64,000 nt of DNA from assembly GCA_963708455.1 (NCBI GenBank), contig CAVPSQ010000004.1, positions 310,001 through 374,000 of the forward strand, given 5' to 3'. The translations under genes and the position numbers were made by a program. Below the pieces are notes generated by a model, which saw only the letters and a list, made by a program, of their open reading frames with translations, had not been told where the DNA came from and did not search any database. Of the stretch, positions 28,211 to 37,353 are shown in pieces; position 1 is the first letter of the stretch, and each line of letters starts with the position of its first letter. The stretch is from CAIMUS01 sp963708455 (GTDB lineage Bacteria; Pseudomonadota; Gammaproteobacteria; Competibacterales; Competibacteraceae).

Positions 28211-29542
28211 TCAATCCTGCGGGCAAGGGTGAGCGGGCACGCAATCGATATCCAGGCCGGCCTGCCTGGCGAGGCCGACGAAGCCGGGGAAAGAAGTGTC
28301 CACATTGGCGCAATCCCGGATATGGAGCGGTGCGCCGGCCCGCAGGGCGGCCACGGCGAAAGCCATGGCGATGCGGTGATCGCCGTGGCTGTCGATCTCG
28401 CCGCCGTTCAACTCCCCACCCTGAACGAGCAGGCCGTCAGGAGTGGGCTGCGCCGCAATCCCCAGCGCCTGCAAGCCCTCGGCCATAACCTGAATGCGGT
28501 CGCTCTCCTTGACCCGCAGTTCAGCGGCCCCGCTCAGAACCGTTGCTCCTGCGGCGCAGGCGGCGGCGATCAGAATGGCGGGAAATTCGTCGATAGCCGC
28601 CGGCACGAGCGCCGGCGGGATGCGGATGCCGCGCAACCGGGCAGCGCGCACGCGGATGTCCGCCACCGGCTCGCCGCCGGCCTGCCGTGGGTTGAGCAGC
28701 GCGATATCGGCGCCCATCTGCTGGAGAATCGTAATAATTCCAGTGCGGGTCGGATTGACACCCACGTGCTCCAGCAGGATATCGGCGGCGGGTGCGATGC
28801 TGGCGCCCACCATGAAGAAGGCCGCCGAGGAAATATCGGCCGGGATATCGAGATCGCAGGCGCGCAGTCGCCCGCCGCCCGCCAGGCATACCCGGTTGCC
28901 CTGCCGTTCCAGCGGATAGCCGAAGCTGGCCAGCAGTCGTTCAGTATGATCGCGACTGAGAACCGGTTCGGTGATGCAGGTACGGCCTTGCGCGTACAGG
29001 CCAGCCAGCAGCAGGCAGGATTTCACCTGGGCGCTGGCGATGGGCATGCGGTAATCGATGCCATGGAGAGCGGCGCCGCCGTGGATATGCAGCGGCGCCG
29101 TGCCTGCGGCGGTGGTATCGACCCGGGCGCCCATGCGGGTCAGCGGCTCGGTCACCCGGCGCATGGGGCGGCGGCTCAGAGAGGCGTCGCCGGTGAGCGT
29201 GCTAGTGAAGGGCTGACCGGCCAGCAGACCCGCCAGCAGCCGCATCGCCGTACCGGAATTGCCCATGTACAGGGGTTGTGCGGGTGCCTGCCAGCCGTGC
29301 AGGCCGACGCCATGAATGATCACCGTGCCGGCACAGGGACCTTCGATGGTTACCTCCAGGGCGCGGCAGGCGTGCACGGTGGCGAGGCAGTCCTCTCCTT
29401 CCAGAAACCCGCTGATGTGGGTGACGCCCTCGGCCAGCGAGCCCAGCATGACGGCGCGGTGGGAAATGGATTTATCGCCGGGCGCCCGCAGGCGTCCGTG
29501 CAGACCTTGACTGGGGGATACAACAAAATCGACGCTGGACAT
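28211..29542 (-). CDS. aroA: 3-Phosphoshikimate 1-carboxyvinyltransferase (EPSP synthase)
   Basis: Joins shikimate-3-phosphate with phosphoenolpyruvate in aromatic amino acid synthesis. The product has the substrate-binding PGDKSISHRAVML, GNSGTAMRLLAG, and the late RVKESDRI and GDHRIAMAFAVAAL motifs. The GNSGTAM and DKSISHR forms are of the class II, often glyphosate-tolerant type; sensitivity itself is not readable with certainty. I take the ATG at 29542 (MSSVDFVV), giving 443 residues; an open frame continues to 29656 without family-like sequence. Confidence 0.95.
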   Translation of the reverse strand: MSSVDFVVSPSQGLHGRLRAPGDKSISHRAVMLGSLAEGVTHISGFLEGEDCLATVHACRALEVTIEGPCAGTVIIHGVGLHGWQAPAQPLYMGNSGTAMRLLAGLLAGQPFTSTLTGDASLSRRPMRRVTEPLTRMGARVDTTAAGTAPLHIHGGAALHGIDYRMPIASAQVKSCLLLAGLYAQGRTCITEPVLSRDHTERLLASFGYPLERQGNRVCLAGGGRLRACDLDIPADISSAAFFMVGASIAPAADILLEHVGVNPTRTGIITILQQMGADIALLNPRQAGGEPVADIRVRAARLRGIRIPPALVPAAIDEFPAILIAAACAAGATVLSGAAELRVKESDRIQVMAEGLQALGIAAQPTPDGLLVQGGELNGGEIDSHGDHRIAMAFAVAALRAGAPLHIRDCANVDTSFPGFVGLARQAGLDIDCVPAHPCPQD

Positions 29543-29712
29543 GGATGCTAGGGTCCGGGTGAAGAGCGCCTGCCAGCTTACCGGATTGTCTGCGTCTTGG
29601 CACCACGCCGGTAGGTCGCAGCCGTTCGGAGGGCGCAATTGGCGTATACTGAACAAATGTTAAACGGCTGTCGAACAGCATTCTTCAATCGCATTGTCAG
29701 GGTTGAGCGTAT

Positions 29713-30537
29713 ATGTCCAGCATGGTACTAGATAAATGGCGTCAGTTCAGACGCGGATTGGTGATGAATTATGGCAGACGCCTGCTGTGGGCGATGGATA
29801 ATTTCCTGGGACGGCAGTCGCTGATCGGCGCCACGCCGTTTTTCGAAGCCAGCCAGTTCCCCTGGGTGAAGACGCTGGAAGACAACTGGCGGACCATTCG
29901 CGCTGAACTTGAAGAAGTGCTCAAGGTACGTGAGCACGTGCCAGCCTTTCACCAGTTGTCACCCGATCAGGCGCGCATTTCCAAGGGCGATAATTGGAAA
30001 ACCTACGTGCTGTTCGGTTTCCAACACCGGGCCGAGCGCAACTGTAAGCTGTGCCCGGAGACGGCGCGCATTCTGGAGACTATCCCCAAGCTGCAGAATG
30101 CCTGGTTCTCGATTCTGGCGCCGGGCTATCACATTCCTCCCCATCGCGGCGTGACCAAGATGCTGATTCGCTGTCACTTGGGCCTGATCGTCCCGCAGCA
30201 GCGCGACCGCTGCCTGATCCGAGTCGGTGATCAGTACAGTCCGTGGGAAGAGGGCAAATGTATCGTGTTCGACGATACCTACGATCACGAAGTCTGGAAC
30301 AATACCGAGCAGGAGCGGGTGGTACTGTTTCTGGATATCGAACGGCCACTGCGGCTGCCGGGCCGGCTGTTGGGTAAATTGCTGCTGCGGGGGGTACAGT
30401 GGACCGCCTATGTCAAGGATGCGCGCAAGAATCTGGACACCTGGGAGGATCGCCTGGAAGCCGCCGTGCAGCGGGCAGAGGAGTTCCAATATACCGACCA
30501 ACCGGCAGAGGACAAGCGGCGGGATACGGTCAATTAG
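29713..30537 (+). CDS. Aspartyl/asparaginyl beta-hydroxylase family protein (LpxO-like)
   Basis: A 2-oxoglutarate/Fe(II)-dependent dioxygenase of 274 residues. The iron ligands are probably His in IPPHRGVTK and His in YDHEVWNN, with the family D-D-T-Y-D-H-E-x-W-N pattern intact, and a basic residue for 2-oxoglutarate in IRCHLGL. LpxO members hydroxylate the secondary fatty acid of lipid A; others modify proteins or peptides. The N-terminus lacks the clear membrane helix of LpxO, so the substrate is open. Its stop overlaps the convergent rarD gene by 4 bases. Confidence 0.85.
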   Translation: MSSMVLDKWRQFRRGLVMNYGRRLLWAMDNFLGRQSLIGATPFFEASQFPWVKTLEDNWRTIRAELEEVLKVREHVPAFHQLSPDQARISKGDNWKTYVLFGFQHRAERNCKLCPETARILETIPKLQNAWFSILAPGYHIPPHRGVTKMLIRCHLGLIVPQQRDRCLIRVGDQYSPWEEGKCIVFDDTYDHEVWNNTEQERVVLFLDIERPLRLPGRLLGKLLLRGVQWTAYVKDARKNLDTWEDRLEAAVQRAEEFQYTDQPAEDKRRDTVN

Positions 30538-31454
30538 CCGGCGTAGCCTCTGGTCTTGGGCAAGCGCAAAGCGGCAATAGCATCCGCGCTGTAGATCGCC
30601 AGCGCCGTCCAGATGCAGGCGAAAATGAGCAGGTGCGCGGTGGTGAACCGCTCCCGGTAAACGGCTACCGCCAGCAGCAATTGCAGCGTGGGCGTCAGGT
30701 AGAACAGCAACCCGATGGTGGCCAGTCGCAGCCGGCGGGTCGCTTCCAGAAACAGGATCAGCGGCACCACGGTAACCGCGCCACAGAGCAGCAACAAGCT
30801 GGTGGTCAGCGGGTTCACCGCACCCAGCGCACCTTTCCCCTGTACGGCCAGAACCAGCAGCAATCCCAAAGCAACCGGCGTCAGCAGCAGGGTTTCCAGA
30901 AACAGGCTGTGCAGGCTGTCCACGCCGGCTTTCTTATGCAGCAGACCATAGCCGCTGAAACTGCCCGCCAGCGCCAGCGAAACCCAGGGAATGGCGCCGT
31001 AGCTGAACACCATGAACGATACCCCGGCTGCTGCGATGAACACGGCCAGCCACTGGCGTGGATTCAATCGCTCCTGCAACAACAATACGCCCAGTAGGAC
31101 GCTGACCAGGGGATTGATGTAATACCCCAGACTGGCTTCCAGAATACGGCTGTGCTGTACCGCCCAGATGTAGATGACCCAGTTGGCGCCGATCAGCAGG
31201 CTGGTCGCCAGGTAATAGCCGAGCTGGCGGGACGAGCGCAGTCCGGCGAACCACGACCGCCGTCCCAGCAGCCACAGCGCCACCGCCAGCAGCGCGACCG
31301 ACCAGACGATGCGGTGAGCCAGCACCTCGAAGGCCGGCACCTGGCTGAGCGCCTTGAAATAGACCGGGAACAGCGCGCCCCAGATGCTGTTGCTACCCAG
31401 AGCGCAAAGCAGACCGAGGGTGGCAGGATCGGCGGTTATTCTAGTTTTCCACAC
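30534..31454 (-). CDS. rarD: RarD-type EamA/DMT transporter
   Basis: A 306-residue membrane protein of the drug/metabolite transporter superfamily with about ten predicted helices. It contains RarD-type segments such as HRIVWSVALL, NWVIYIWAV, GYYINPLVSVLLG and GLLFYLTPTLQLLLAV. RarD is annotated as a chloramphenicol-sensitivity protein but its true substrate is unclear. The ORF opens at 31454 with MWKTRITAD. No operon partner is evident. Confidence 0.9.
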   Translation of the reverse strand: MWKTRITADPATLGLLCALGSNSIWGALFPVYFKALSQVPAFEVLAHRIVWSVALLAVALWLLGRRSWFAGLRSSRQLGYYLATSLLIGANWVIYIWAVQHSRILEASLGYYINPLVSVLLGVLLLQERLNPRQWLAVFIAAAGVSFMVFSYGAIPWVSLALAGSFSGYGLLHKKAGVDSLHSLFLETLLLTPVALGLLLVLAVQGKGALGAVNPLTTSLLLLCGAVTVVPLILFLEATRRLRLATIGLLFYLTPTLQLLLAVAVYRERFTTAHLLIFACIWTALAIYSADAIAALRLPKTRGYAG

Positions 31455-31481
31455 GGTTATCCACCGGCGGCATCAGCTCCG

Positions 31482-31937
31482 TCAGCCGGTGACATCGGGC
31501 CGACCGACGATGCGCATCAGCGTCTGCTGCATATAGCCGCACAAGGTTTCCCGGCCCTGCTTGAGCACGACCACATCGGCCCGCGCCACGGTCAGCGTGC
31601 GACCGGGACGCACCACCTGACCCCGTGCAATGAGGCTATCGCCATCCGCCGGCGCCAGCAGATTGACCTTGTATTCCACGGTCAGCACGCCGTCACCGGC
31701 CGCCATCAGGCTGAAGGCGGCGTAGCCGCCGGCCGAATCGGCGATCGTTCCGACCACGCCGCCGTGAAAGAAACCGTGCTGCTGCGACACGTCATCGCTG
31801 TACGGCACGCTGATTTCGACGTAACCGGGTTGGATCGTGCCTAACGTCGCCCCGATATGCCGCATGATGCCCTGCCGGGCGAAGCTGTCCCGGACGGCCT
31901 GTTCGTAAGCGGGATTGGCCGGCTTAAAAGAACTCAT
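31482..31937 (-). CDS. menI: PaaI-family hotdog thioesterase, probably DHNA-CoA hydrolase
   Basis: A 151-residue single hotdog-fold acyl-CoA thioesterase. The catalytic-type motif HGGVVGTIADSAGGYAA is present, followed by VEYKVNLLAPADGDSLIARG. The gene overlaps menE by 4 bases (ATGA), so they are co-translated. With MenE and MenB also present, a role as 1,4-dihydroxy-2-naphthoyl-CoA hydrolase in menaquinone synthesis is likely. That assignment is from context; PaaI-type thioesterases also serve phenylacetate and other pathways. Confidence 0.8.
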   Translation of the reverse strand: MSSFKPANPAYEQAVRDSFARQGIMRHIGATLGTIQPGYVEISVPYSDDVSQQHGFFHGGVVGTIADSAGGYAAFSLMAAGDGVLTVEYKVNLLAPADGDSLIARGQVVRPGRTLTVARADVVVLKQGRETLCGYMQQTLMRIVGRPDVTG

Positions 31938-33055
31938 GGCGCTGTCGCTCCTATGGAAGCCGCCACGGCGGCTAAAGTCGCCCGCCGGTCGATCTTACCG
32001 GTCGGTGTTTCTAACAAATGGGGCTGAAAACAGAAGCGGCGAGGTATCTCGTAGTCGTGCAGATAATCCCTCAGCCGGATGCGGATAGCAGCCTGAGTAG
32101 TCAGTGTGGACGGCAGTCCTTCGATGATAACGGCTACGATCTGCCCGAATTCAGGGTGGGGAAGAGACCCGACCAGAAACCGCTGCCGCGCCAGATAGGT
32201 CTCCTGTTGGAACACCTGCGCCAGCGCCGCTTCGACCTTTTCCGCCTGCACCTTGAAGCCGCCGCTGTTGATGACATTGTCGATCCGTCCCAGCCAGCGG
32301 AAAGCGCCATCCGACCGCAATTCGACGCAATCGTTGGTCATCAGGGTTTGCTGGCGGGTCAACTCGCAGGGCGCAATGACCAGACAGCCGCGGGCATCGG
32401 TTTGCAGTTGAATACCGTCCAGCGGCGTGAACCAGTCGCTGGCTGCCGACCCGTTCAACCGTCGGAGCGCGATATGACTGACGGTCTCGGTCATACCGTA
32501 GGTGTGATAGACAGGCGCATCCAGCGTACGAATCTGCTGCAGCAAGGGTTCGCCGACGGGCGCACCACCAACCAGAATGGCGCGCATCCGATTCAGGATT
32601 GGCTTTTTTTCCGGCGTGGCTGTCAGAATTTCCTGCAACTGCAAGGGGACGAAGGCGGCGAAGTCGAACCGGGCGTCATGGGGTAAGGCCGCCAGCGGAT
32701 TGCGGGTTGGCGTAACTACCGTCAGTGCCAGACCCAGTTCAAGTCCTCTGACCAGCATCATCAGCCCGGCCACGTAGTCCGTGGACAGGCACGCCAGCGC
32801 CCGGTCACCGGTCCGCAAACCCAACGCCTGGCCGGTCAGGCGGGCGCTGGCCTGCATCTGCTGCCGGGTCAGGTCGATGATTTTTGGCTCGCCGGTGGAA
32901 CCAGAGGTTTTGAGTACAAACGCCGTTCGGCCCGCCAGCCAGTCGCGGCAGAACTGCACCGTATGGCGCTCGTAAGGGCTGCAATCGGCTACGGTATTCT
33001 CGTCAAAGCACGCCGGGGCGATCGGCCTGCCGTTAAGCGTTAACGGGAACGTCAT
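31934..33055 (-). CDS. menE: o-Succinylbenzoate-CoA ligase MenE-like
   Basis: An AMP-forming acyl-CoA ligase that would activate o-succinylbenzoate for menaquinone synthesis. At 373 residues it is short, as MenE of some gammaproteobacteria is. The P-loop-like motif LKTSGSTGEPK, the adenylate motif YHTYGMTETVSH, the hinge region RIDNVINSGGFKV and the catalytic Lys near TPTGKIDR are present. Start at 33055 (MTFPLTLNG). It is coupled to the thioesterase downstream and separated from menB by the 7-kb accessory block at 33.1-40.1 kb. Confidence 0.85.
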   Translation of the reverse strand: MTFPLTLNGRPIAPACFDENTVADCSPYERHTVQFCRDWLAGRTAFVLKTSGSTGEPKIIDLTRQQMQASARLTGQALGLRTGDRALACLSTDYVAGLMMLVRGLELGLALTVVTPTRNPLAALPHDARFDFAAFVPLQLQEILTATPEKKPILNRMRAILVGGAPVGEPLLQQIRTLDAPVYHTYGMTETVSHIALRRLNGSAASDWFTPLDGIQLQTDARGCLVIAPCELTRQQTLMTNDCVELRSDGAFRWLGRIDNVINSGGFKVQAEKVEAALAQVFQQETYLARQRFLVGSLPHPEFGQIVAVIIEGLPSTLTTQAAIRIRLRDYLHDYEIPRRFCFQPHLLETPTGKIDRRATLAAVAASIGATAP

Positions 33056-33060
33056 CGCCG

Positions 33061-33711
33061 CTAACCGGAAAAGTCAATTCCCTGCTGCTTCAGCAAAACC
33101 CGCAGGCGCGCCAGTTCCGCTTCAGCCGCTTCAGCTCGCTTGGCAACTTCGAGGTAGCTAGCGAAGGGCTGGCCATCTGGCCGGGTCAGACACAGGTCCA
33201 CTCCCTCCAAATCGAACCGCACCCCCAACCGGGGACTGACCCAACCGCGCATCGGAACAATTTCCACCAACTGCCCTCCCTGCCGCCGCCAGCCTTGCAG
33301 GCGCCCGTGGTCGGGATCATACAGGTAATACTCCTCAACGCCGTAACGCTCGTAAAATGCCAGCTTACCGGCCATTTCTTTGCGGGTATTACCCGACGAC
33401 AGCACCTCGAACACCACCTGCAGCGCAATACCCGCTTCTTCCCACTGTTTGTAAGAACCCCGGTAACCCTTGGGACGCCCGAACGCCACCAGCGCGTCCG
33501 GCGCGATGCGGGTTTTGTTATCTCCTTCCACCGGATACCAAAGCAGATCGCCGGCGACGAACACCTGGGGATCATCGGCGAACAGGGCCTGAAGACTGCC
33601 CACCAGGGTGACGATCCAGTCGAACTGTTTGGTGTTATCGGCCATCGGCTTGCCGTCGCTGTCGGGATAGATGATGGGTTTGGCGGGGGTTTCCAGTGGA
33701 TTCATGCGCAT
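33061..33711 (-). CDS. Uma2-family (DUF820) putative restriction-endonuclease-like protein
   Basis: A PD-(D/E)XK-fold protein of about 217 residues in the Uma2 family, abundant in cyanobacteria and some gammaproteobacteria, with no established function. The fold-typical residues appear as APDALVAFG, VVFEVLSSGNTRKEM and KLAFYERYGVEEYYLYDPD. A short C-terminal coiled coil (KRAEAAEAELARLRVLLKQQ) is normal for this family. I take the ATG at 33711 (MRMNPLE). It lies 6 bases upstream of menE but seems unrelated to it. Confidence 0.82.
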   Translation of the reverse strand: MRMNPLETPAKPIIYPDSDGKPMADNTKQFDWIVTLVGSLQALFADDPQVFVAGDLLWYPVEGDNKTRIAPDALVAFGRPKGYRGSYKQWEEAGIALQVVFEVLSSGNTRKEMAGKLAFYERYGVEEYYLYDPDHGRLQGWRRQGGQLVEIVPMRGWVSPRLGVRFDLEGVDLCLTRPDGQPFASYLEVAKRAEAAEAELARLRVLLKQQGIDFSG

Positions 33712-33988
33712 GGCCGCTGCCCTGGGATGGTGAGGAGGCTTAAAAGAGTATAACGTTGCCCCTCTGCTCTTAACAGCGGCAAATACGCCGCCCAATCTGA
33801 CTATCTGCCGGCCAGCAACCGCCGATGCCAACGATTATCCAGGGAGAAGCAGAGTAGGTCAGGTAGGTTAGGCGCGCCCCCTACCAAACCGACCACCCGA
33901 GTGCATCACACCCGATTAACACTGGAGTAAGCTGACAAGCACAGCTACACTTTGACACAGGGATCCCACCCTATAACTTTGAACCACC

Positions 33989-35353
33989 ATGTCAGCTTTC
34001 GAGGTTTTCCTCAGTTCGACCATCGAGGATTTCAGACCTTATCGTCAGGCCGTGCATGATGTACTCGACAGAAGGGCACAGATCTTCTGCCCCCTTAGCG
34101 AGGACTGGGGTGGCGGTTACGACGACACCATTCGCAAGTGTTGCGACAAAATCCGGCAGGCCAATGGCTTCCTGCTGCTGCTGGGATACTGGTACGGTTC
34201 TATTCCACCCAATTCGGATAGGTCGATCACCCATATGGAATTCGACTGGGCGAAGGAGCGATGGGGTGAGCAACCCTACCCACCGTTGGCTGTCATGGAG
34301 CCTGAACCGCTGAGCGAAGCGGCCAAAGACTTGCAGGACCGCGCCCAGTCGTTGCTGCCTAAAAAGCCGCAAGCCTGTAAAAAGCATGGCTCACGGCTGC
34401 AGGCTTTCCACGCCACCGTCAAAAATACCTGGCGCACCGTTCGCTTTTTCAGCACTCAACAGGACTTGCGGGAATACTCGCTGGTCAGTTGCCTGCAATG
34501 GCGCGGCAATACTTTGGCGAAGGCTGCCCAGGAAAACCCTGTGGCGGAAACAGACTTGACTAAAGAACAACTGGGCGCGCTGGGACGCCTATCCCAGTTC
34601 ACCGCCGTCCAATATATTCTTGCCGACAGCGCCGCCTGTCCCGACGTGCCCGCCATAGCCCTGCTGGTCTGGGGCGACGACGACGCCGGCCAGCAATGCT
34701 TTCTACGCCGCCTGCTCAAGACCAGAAACGAATTTCGCCAGTGGAAAACGACCATGGGCAGGCCGAACGCCTATCGTTACGATCTAGCGACGCTCGTGCA
34801 GTGGGTGGCGGAAGCGCTCGGCCTGGCCGGCGGTGGCGAGATCGGCACGCCGGCGGAACTGGCCGACCGGGTTGCGGTGGAGCTGAAAGCGCAGCCGCTT
34901 TATTTTGTGCTGGATCAAGTCCAGCGCCTTGTTACCGGCGGCGTCATGGCGTTCTGGACCGACTTCTGGCAGCCTTTTTACGACCGCCTGCAAACGGTGC
35001 GCGCCCAACAGCGGATTGCTTATCGGCTGGTCGCTATCGTGGTGGATTACACAGGCAATGCCAGCGCCTGGCAGGAGGCAACCTGTCAGCCAGCGGTGGC
35101 CCTCGCCGCTGACAGTTATCGGCAGTTGTTCGAAATCCCTCGTCTAAACGCTTTTACCAAACAGGACATCATGCACTGGCTGCTGGAAGACATGAACTTG
35201 ACTGATGACGGCGCCAACCGGCTGGCCCAGATAGCCGACGATGTATTGCAGGATGCCTCAGGCAACTTGGATCCTACCCCCCAGCGGGTGTTCGGACGAC
35301 TGCAGGACAATCCCACCCTGGCAAGGCTATTGATGGAGAACACGCATGAATGA
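33989..35353 (+). CDS. DUF4062 (TIR-like) protein with degenerate NTPase-like C-terminal region
   Basis: The N-terminal about 100 residues match DUF4062: VFLSSTIEDFRPYRQAVHDVL, then NGFLLLLGYWYGSIPP and HMEFDWAKERWG. This TIR/SIR-like fold is found with STAND NTPases in defence-related genes. The region from about residue 215 reads like a STAND-type NTPase whose Walker A has decayed (AIALLVWGDDDAGQQ in place of GxxGxGKT) while a Walker-B-like strand PLYFVLDQVQRL remains. An adaptor or sensor with a dead NTPase domain is therefore likely. The stop overlaps the MoxR gene by 8 bases, so translation is coupled. A TTGACA-like box lies about 35 bases upstream of the start. Confidence 0.78.
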   Translation: MSAFEVFLSSTIEDFRPYRQAVHDVLDRRAQIFCPLSEDWGGGYDDTIRKCCDKIRQANGFLLLLGYWYGSIPPNSDRSITHMEFDWAKERWGEQPYPPLAVMEPEPLSEAAKDLQDRAQSLLPKKPQACKKHGSRLQAFHATVKNTWRTVRFFSTQQDLREYSLVSCLQWRGNTLAKAAQENPVAETDLTKEQLGALGRLSQFTAVQYILADSAACPDVPAIALLVWGDDDAGQQCFLRRLLKTRNEFRQWKTTMGRPNAYRYDLATLVQWVAEALGLAGGGEIGTPAELADRVAVELKAQPLYFVLDQVQRLVTGGVMAFWTDFWQPFYDRLQTVRAQQRIAYRLVAIVVDYTGNASAWQEATCQPAVALAADSYRQLFEIPRLNAFTKQDIMHWLLEDMNLTDDGANRLAQIADDVLQDASGNLDPTPQRVFGRLQDNPTLARLLMENTHE

Positions 35354-36269
35354 ACCCGACTACACCGGACACGGTACTGACTTTTACCTGGCCCCGGCAG
35401 CCGTGGCCAAGACCGTCAATCTGGCCATTCGGTTGAACCGCCCGCTGCTGGTGGAAGGCGAGCCGGGTTGCGGCAAAACCATGTTGGCCAAGTCCATCGC
35501 CGTCGAGAAACAACTGGAACTGGTCAAGATCCCCGTCAAGAGTACCTCCCGGGCTCAGGATTTGCTGTACCGCCTGAACGCGCTGCGCCGGCTGCAAGAC
35601 GCCCAGGATAAATCCAATGAAAAAGCCCAGTACATCTATCCCTATCTGCAACTGGGTCCGCTCGGCAGGGCGATCCAGCAGGATAAATGCTGCGTGGTGC
35701 TGATCGACGAAGTGGACAAGGGCGATGTGGATTTCCCCAACGATCTGCTGGAGGTGCTGGATACGTTCTCGTTTCCAATCGACGACCTGCCGCTCGAAGA
35801 AGAAAACCTGTGCAAGCAACACAACGGCTTCGGCAGAACGGTCGAGAGCACGCCGGAAACCTACCCCATCGTGGTGATCACCAGCAATCGGGAAAAACGC
35901 CTGCCCGAGCCTTTCCTGCGGCGCTGTCTGTACGTGCGGCTGAAATTCCCCGAAACGGCCGCGGAACTAACCACCATCGTGCGCCTGAACGCCAAAACCT
36001 ACCTCGAAGAATTGGACGAAAAGCTGCTGGCGGCCGCGGTGCAGGCATTTGGCACGGTCCGGCAGACCGCCCTGCTGGGCAATATTCAGAAACCACCCAC
36101 CACCAGCGAATTAATCGACTGGGTAAGAATACTGCACTGGGAAGGGGAGACGGTGGACAGTCTGCGCCACAATCCCTATCTGCCGCCGCATTGGGAAAAA
36201 CTGTTCAAGACCATGCACGATCTGGATGCTTACCAAGCCCAGGCCGGCGGCAAGGCCGGGCAGGAGTAA
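35346..36269 (+). CDS. MoxR-type AAA ATPase
   Basis: A 307-residue AAA ATPase of the MoxR/RavA type, which remodels proteins together with vWA-domain partners. Walker A is GEPGCGKT (about residue 37), Walker B CVVLIDEVDKG, sensor 1 VVITSNREK, and an arginine-finger pair follows in PEPFLRRC. The AAA core is standard for the family, followed by a helical C-terminal lid. It is coupled to the DUF4062 gene upstream and 3 bases from the vWA gene downstream. A MoxR-vWA pair with an accessory protein is the core of the conflict-type systems described by Aravind and colleagues (VMAP ternary systems). Confidence 0.88.
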   Translation: MNEPDYTGHGTDFYLAPAAVAKTVNLAIRLNRPLLVEGEPGCGKTMLAKSIAVEKQLELVKIPVKSTSRAQDLLYRLNALRRLQDAQDKSNEKAQYIYPYLQLGPLGRAIQQDKCCVVLIDEVDKGDVDFPNDLLEVLDTFSFPIDDLPLEEENLCKQHNGFGRTVESTPETYPIVVITSNREKRLPEPFLRRCLYVRLKFPETAAELTTIVRLNAKTYLEELDEKLLAAAVQAFGTVRQTALLGNIQKPPTTSELIDWVRILHWEGETVDSLRHNPYLPPHWEKLFKTMHDLDAYQAQAGGKAGQE

Positions 36270-36272
36270 GCC

Positions 36273-37349
36273 GTGACGGCGACGCCGGTCCTGCAAGGGC
36301 TGTTTCTGCATCTGGTGCTGCAGTGGGGCTTTCCGCTGACGGTACGGGATTACCTGGATGCCCTGCGGGCGCTGCAGCATGGCTATGGCCGTTTCGACCG
36401 GCAGGAACTGCATGGCTTGTGCGAGACCCTGTGGGCGCGTACCGAAGACGAAACACGCTATCTGAGCCTGCTGTTTCGAGATTTGCCTGAGCCTCTGCAG
36501 GCGGAGATCGAGCAACTGACCGGCAGTCGCGTGATTACGGGAACAGGAGGCGGCGCTGCAACAGGTTCGGGTTCTTCTGCCGTGACTGCCACTGCAACGG
36601 CCTCGCAACCGGCGCCGGCGCTGGAGTTCGTTCCTCCTGCCCAACAAACCGGGCGGGGCTTGCCGCGTGCCCAGGTCGCGGGCCTGCCGGCGGAGTCCTT
36701 TATCCTGACTCCCCATCCGCCGATCGGGGTACGCAGTCTGATTATGATCTGGCGACGGTTTCGGCTGCCGCTGCGGACCGGTCCCCGCGTGGAGTTGGAT
36801 CTTGCCGCCACGATCGAGGAACAGTGCCGGCGGGGCGTGCTCGCCGATCCCGTGCTGATCCCTGGTCGCCGCAATCAAGCCCGCCTGCTGGTACTGGTGG
36901 ACGCCAGCGCCAGCATGGCGCCGTGGCGCCATTTCAACGAGGTATTGGCGGAATCGCTGCGAAGCAGCGGGCTGGCGTCGGCGCGACTGGCCTATTTCAA
37001 CAACGTACCCACCGAGATGGTTTATGCGAAGGACAGCCTGATCGGGCCGGAATCGCTGCAGGAACTGCTGGAGCAGCAGGCCGGCGGTGCCCTATTGATT
37101 TTGAGTGATGGCGGCGCGGCGCGCGGCACGCACGATCGGGAACGGGTGGAGGAGACCCGGCAATTGTTGAAGCGCGCCGGAACCTGGCTGACCCAGCCCG
37201 TCGCCTGGATCAATCCCATGCCCCGCGCGCGCTGGCGCAATACCTCGGCGGCGGCGCTCGACCGCCTGCCCGGATTAGCGATGTTCGAGCTGACCGAAGA
37301 CGGTCTGACCCAGGCCGTGGACGTGCTGCGCGGGCAGCGGAGCGCGTGA
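36273..37349 (+). CDS. von Willebrand factor A domain protein (SAV_2336-type N-terminus)
   Basis: A 358-residue protein. The N-terminal about 90 residues (LHLVLQWGFPLTVRDYLDAL and following) resemble the SAV_2336 N-terminal domain, an alpha-helical module found in similar gene clusters. An Ala/Thr/Gly-rich linker follows. The C-terminal part is a vWA domain with an intact MIDAS start DASAS (LLVLVDASASMAPW) and a later LILSDGGAARG. vWA proteins work as partners of MoxR ATPases. The GTG at 36273 is the start, 3 bases after the MoxR stop. Confidence 0.82.
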   Translation: MTATPVLQGLFLHLVLQWGFPLTVRDYLDALRALQHGYGRFDRQELHGLCETLWARTEDETRYLSLLFRDLPEPLQAEIEQLTGSRVITGTGGGAATGSGSSAVTATATASQPAPALEFVPPAQQTGRGLPRAQVAGLPAESFILTPHPPIGVRSLIMIWRRFRLPLRTGPRVELDLAATIEEQCRRGVLADPVLIPGRRNQARLLVLVDASASMAPWRHFNEVLAESLRSSGLASARLAYFNNVPTEMVYAKDSLIGPESLQELLEQQAGGALLILSDGGAARGTHDRERVEETRQLLKRAGTWLTQPVAWINPMPRARWRNTSAAALDRLPGLAMFELTEDGLTQAVDVLRGQRSA

Positions 37350-37353
37350 GCTT

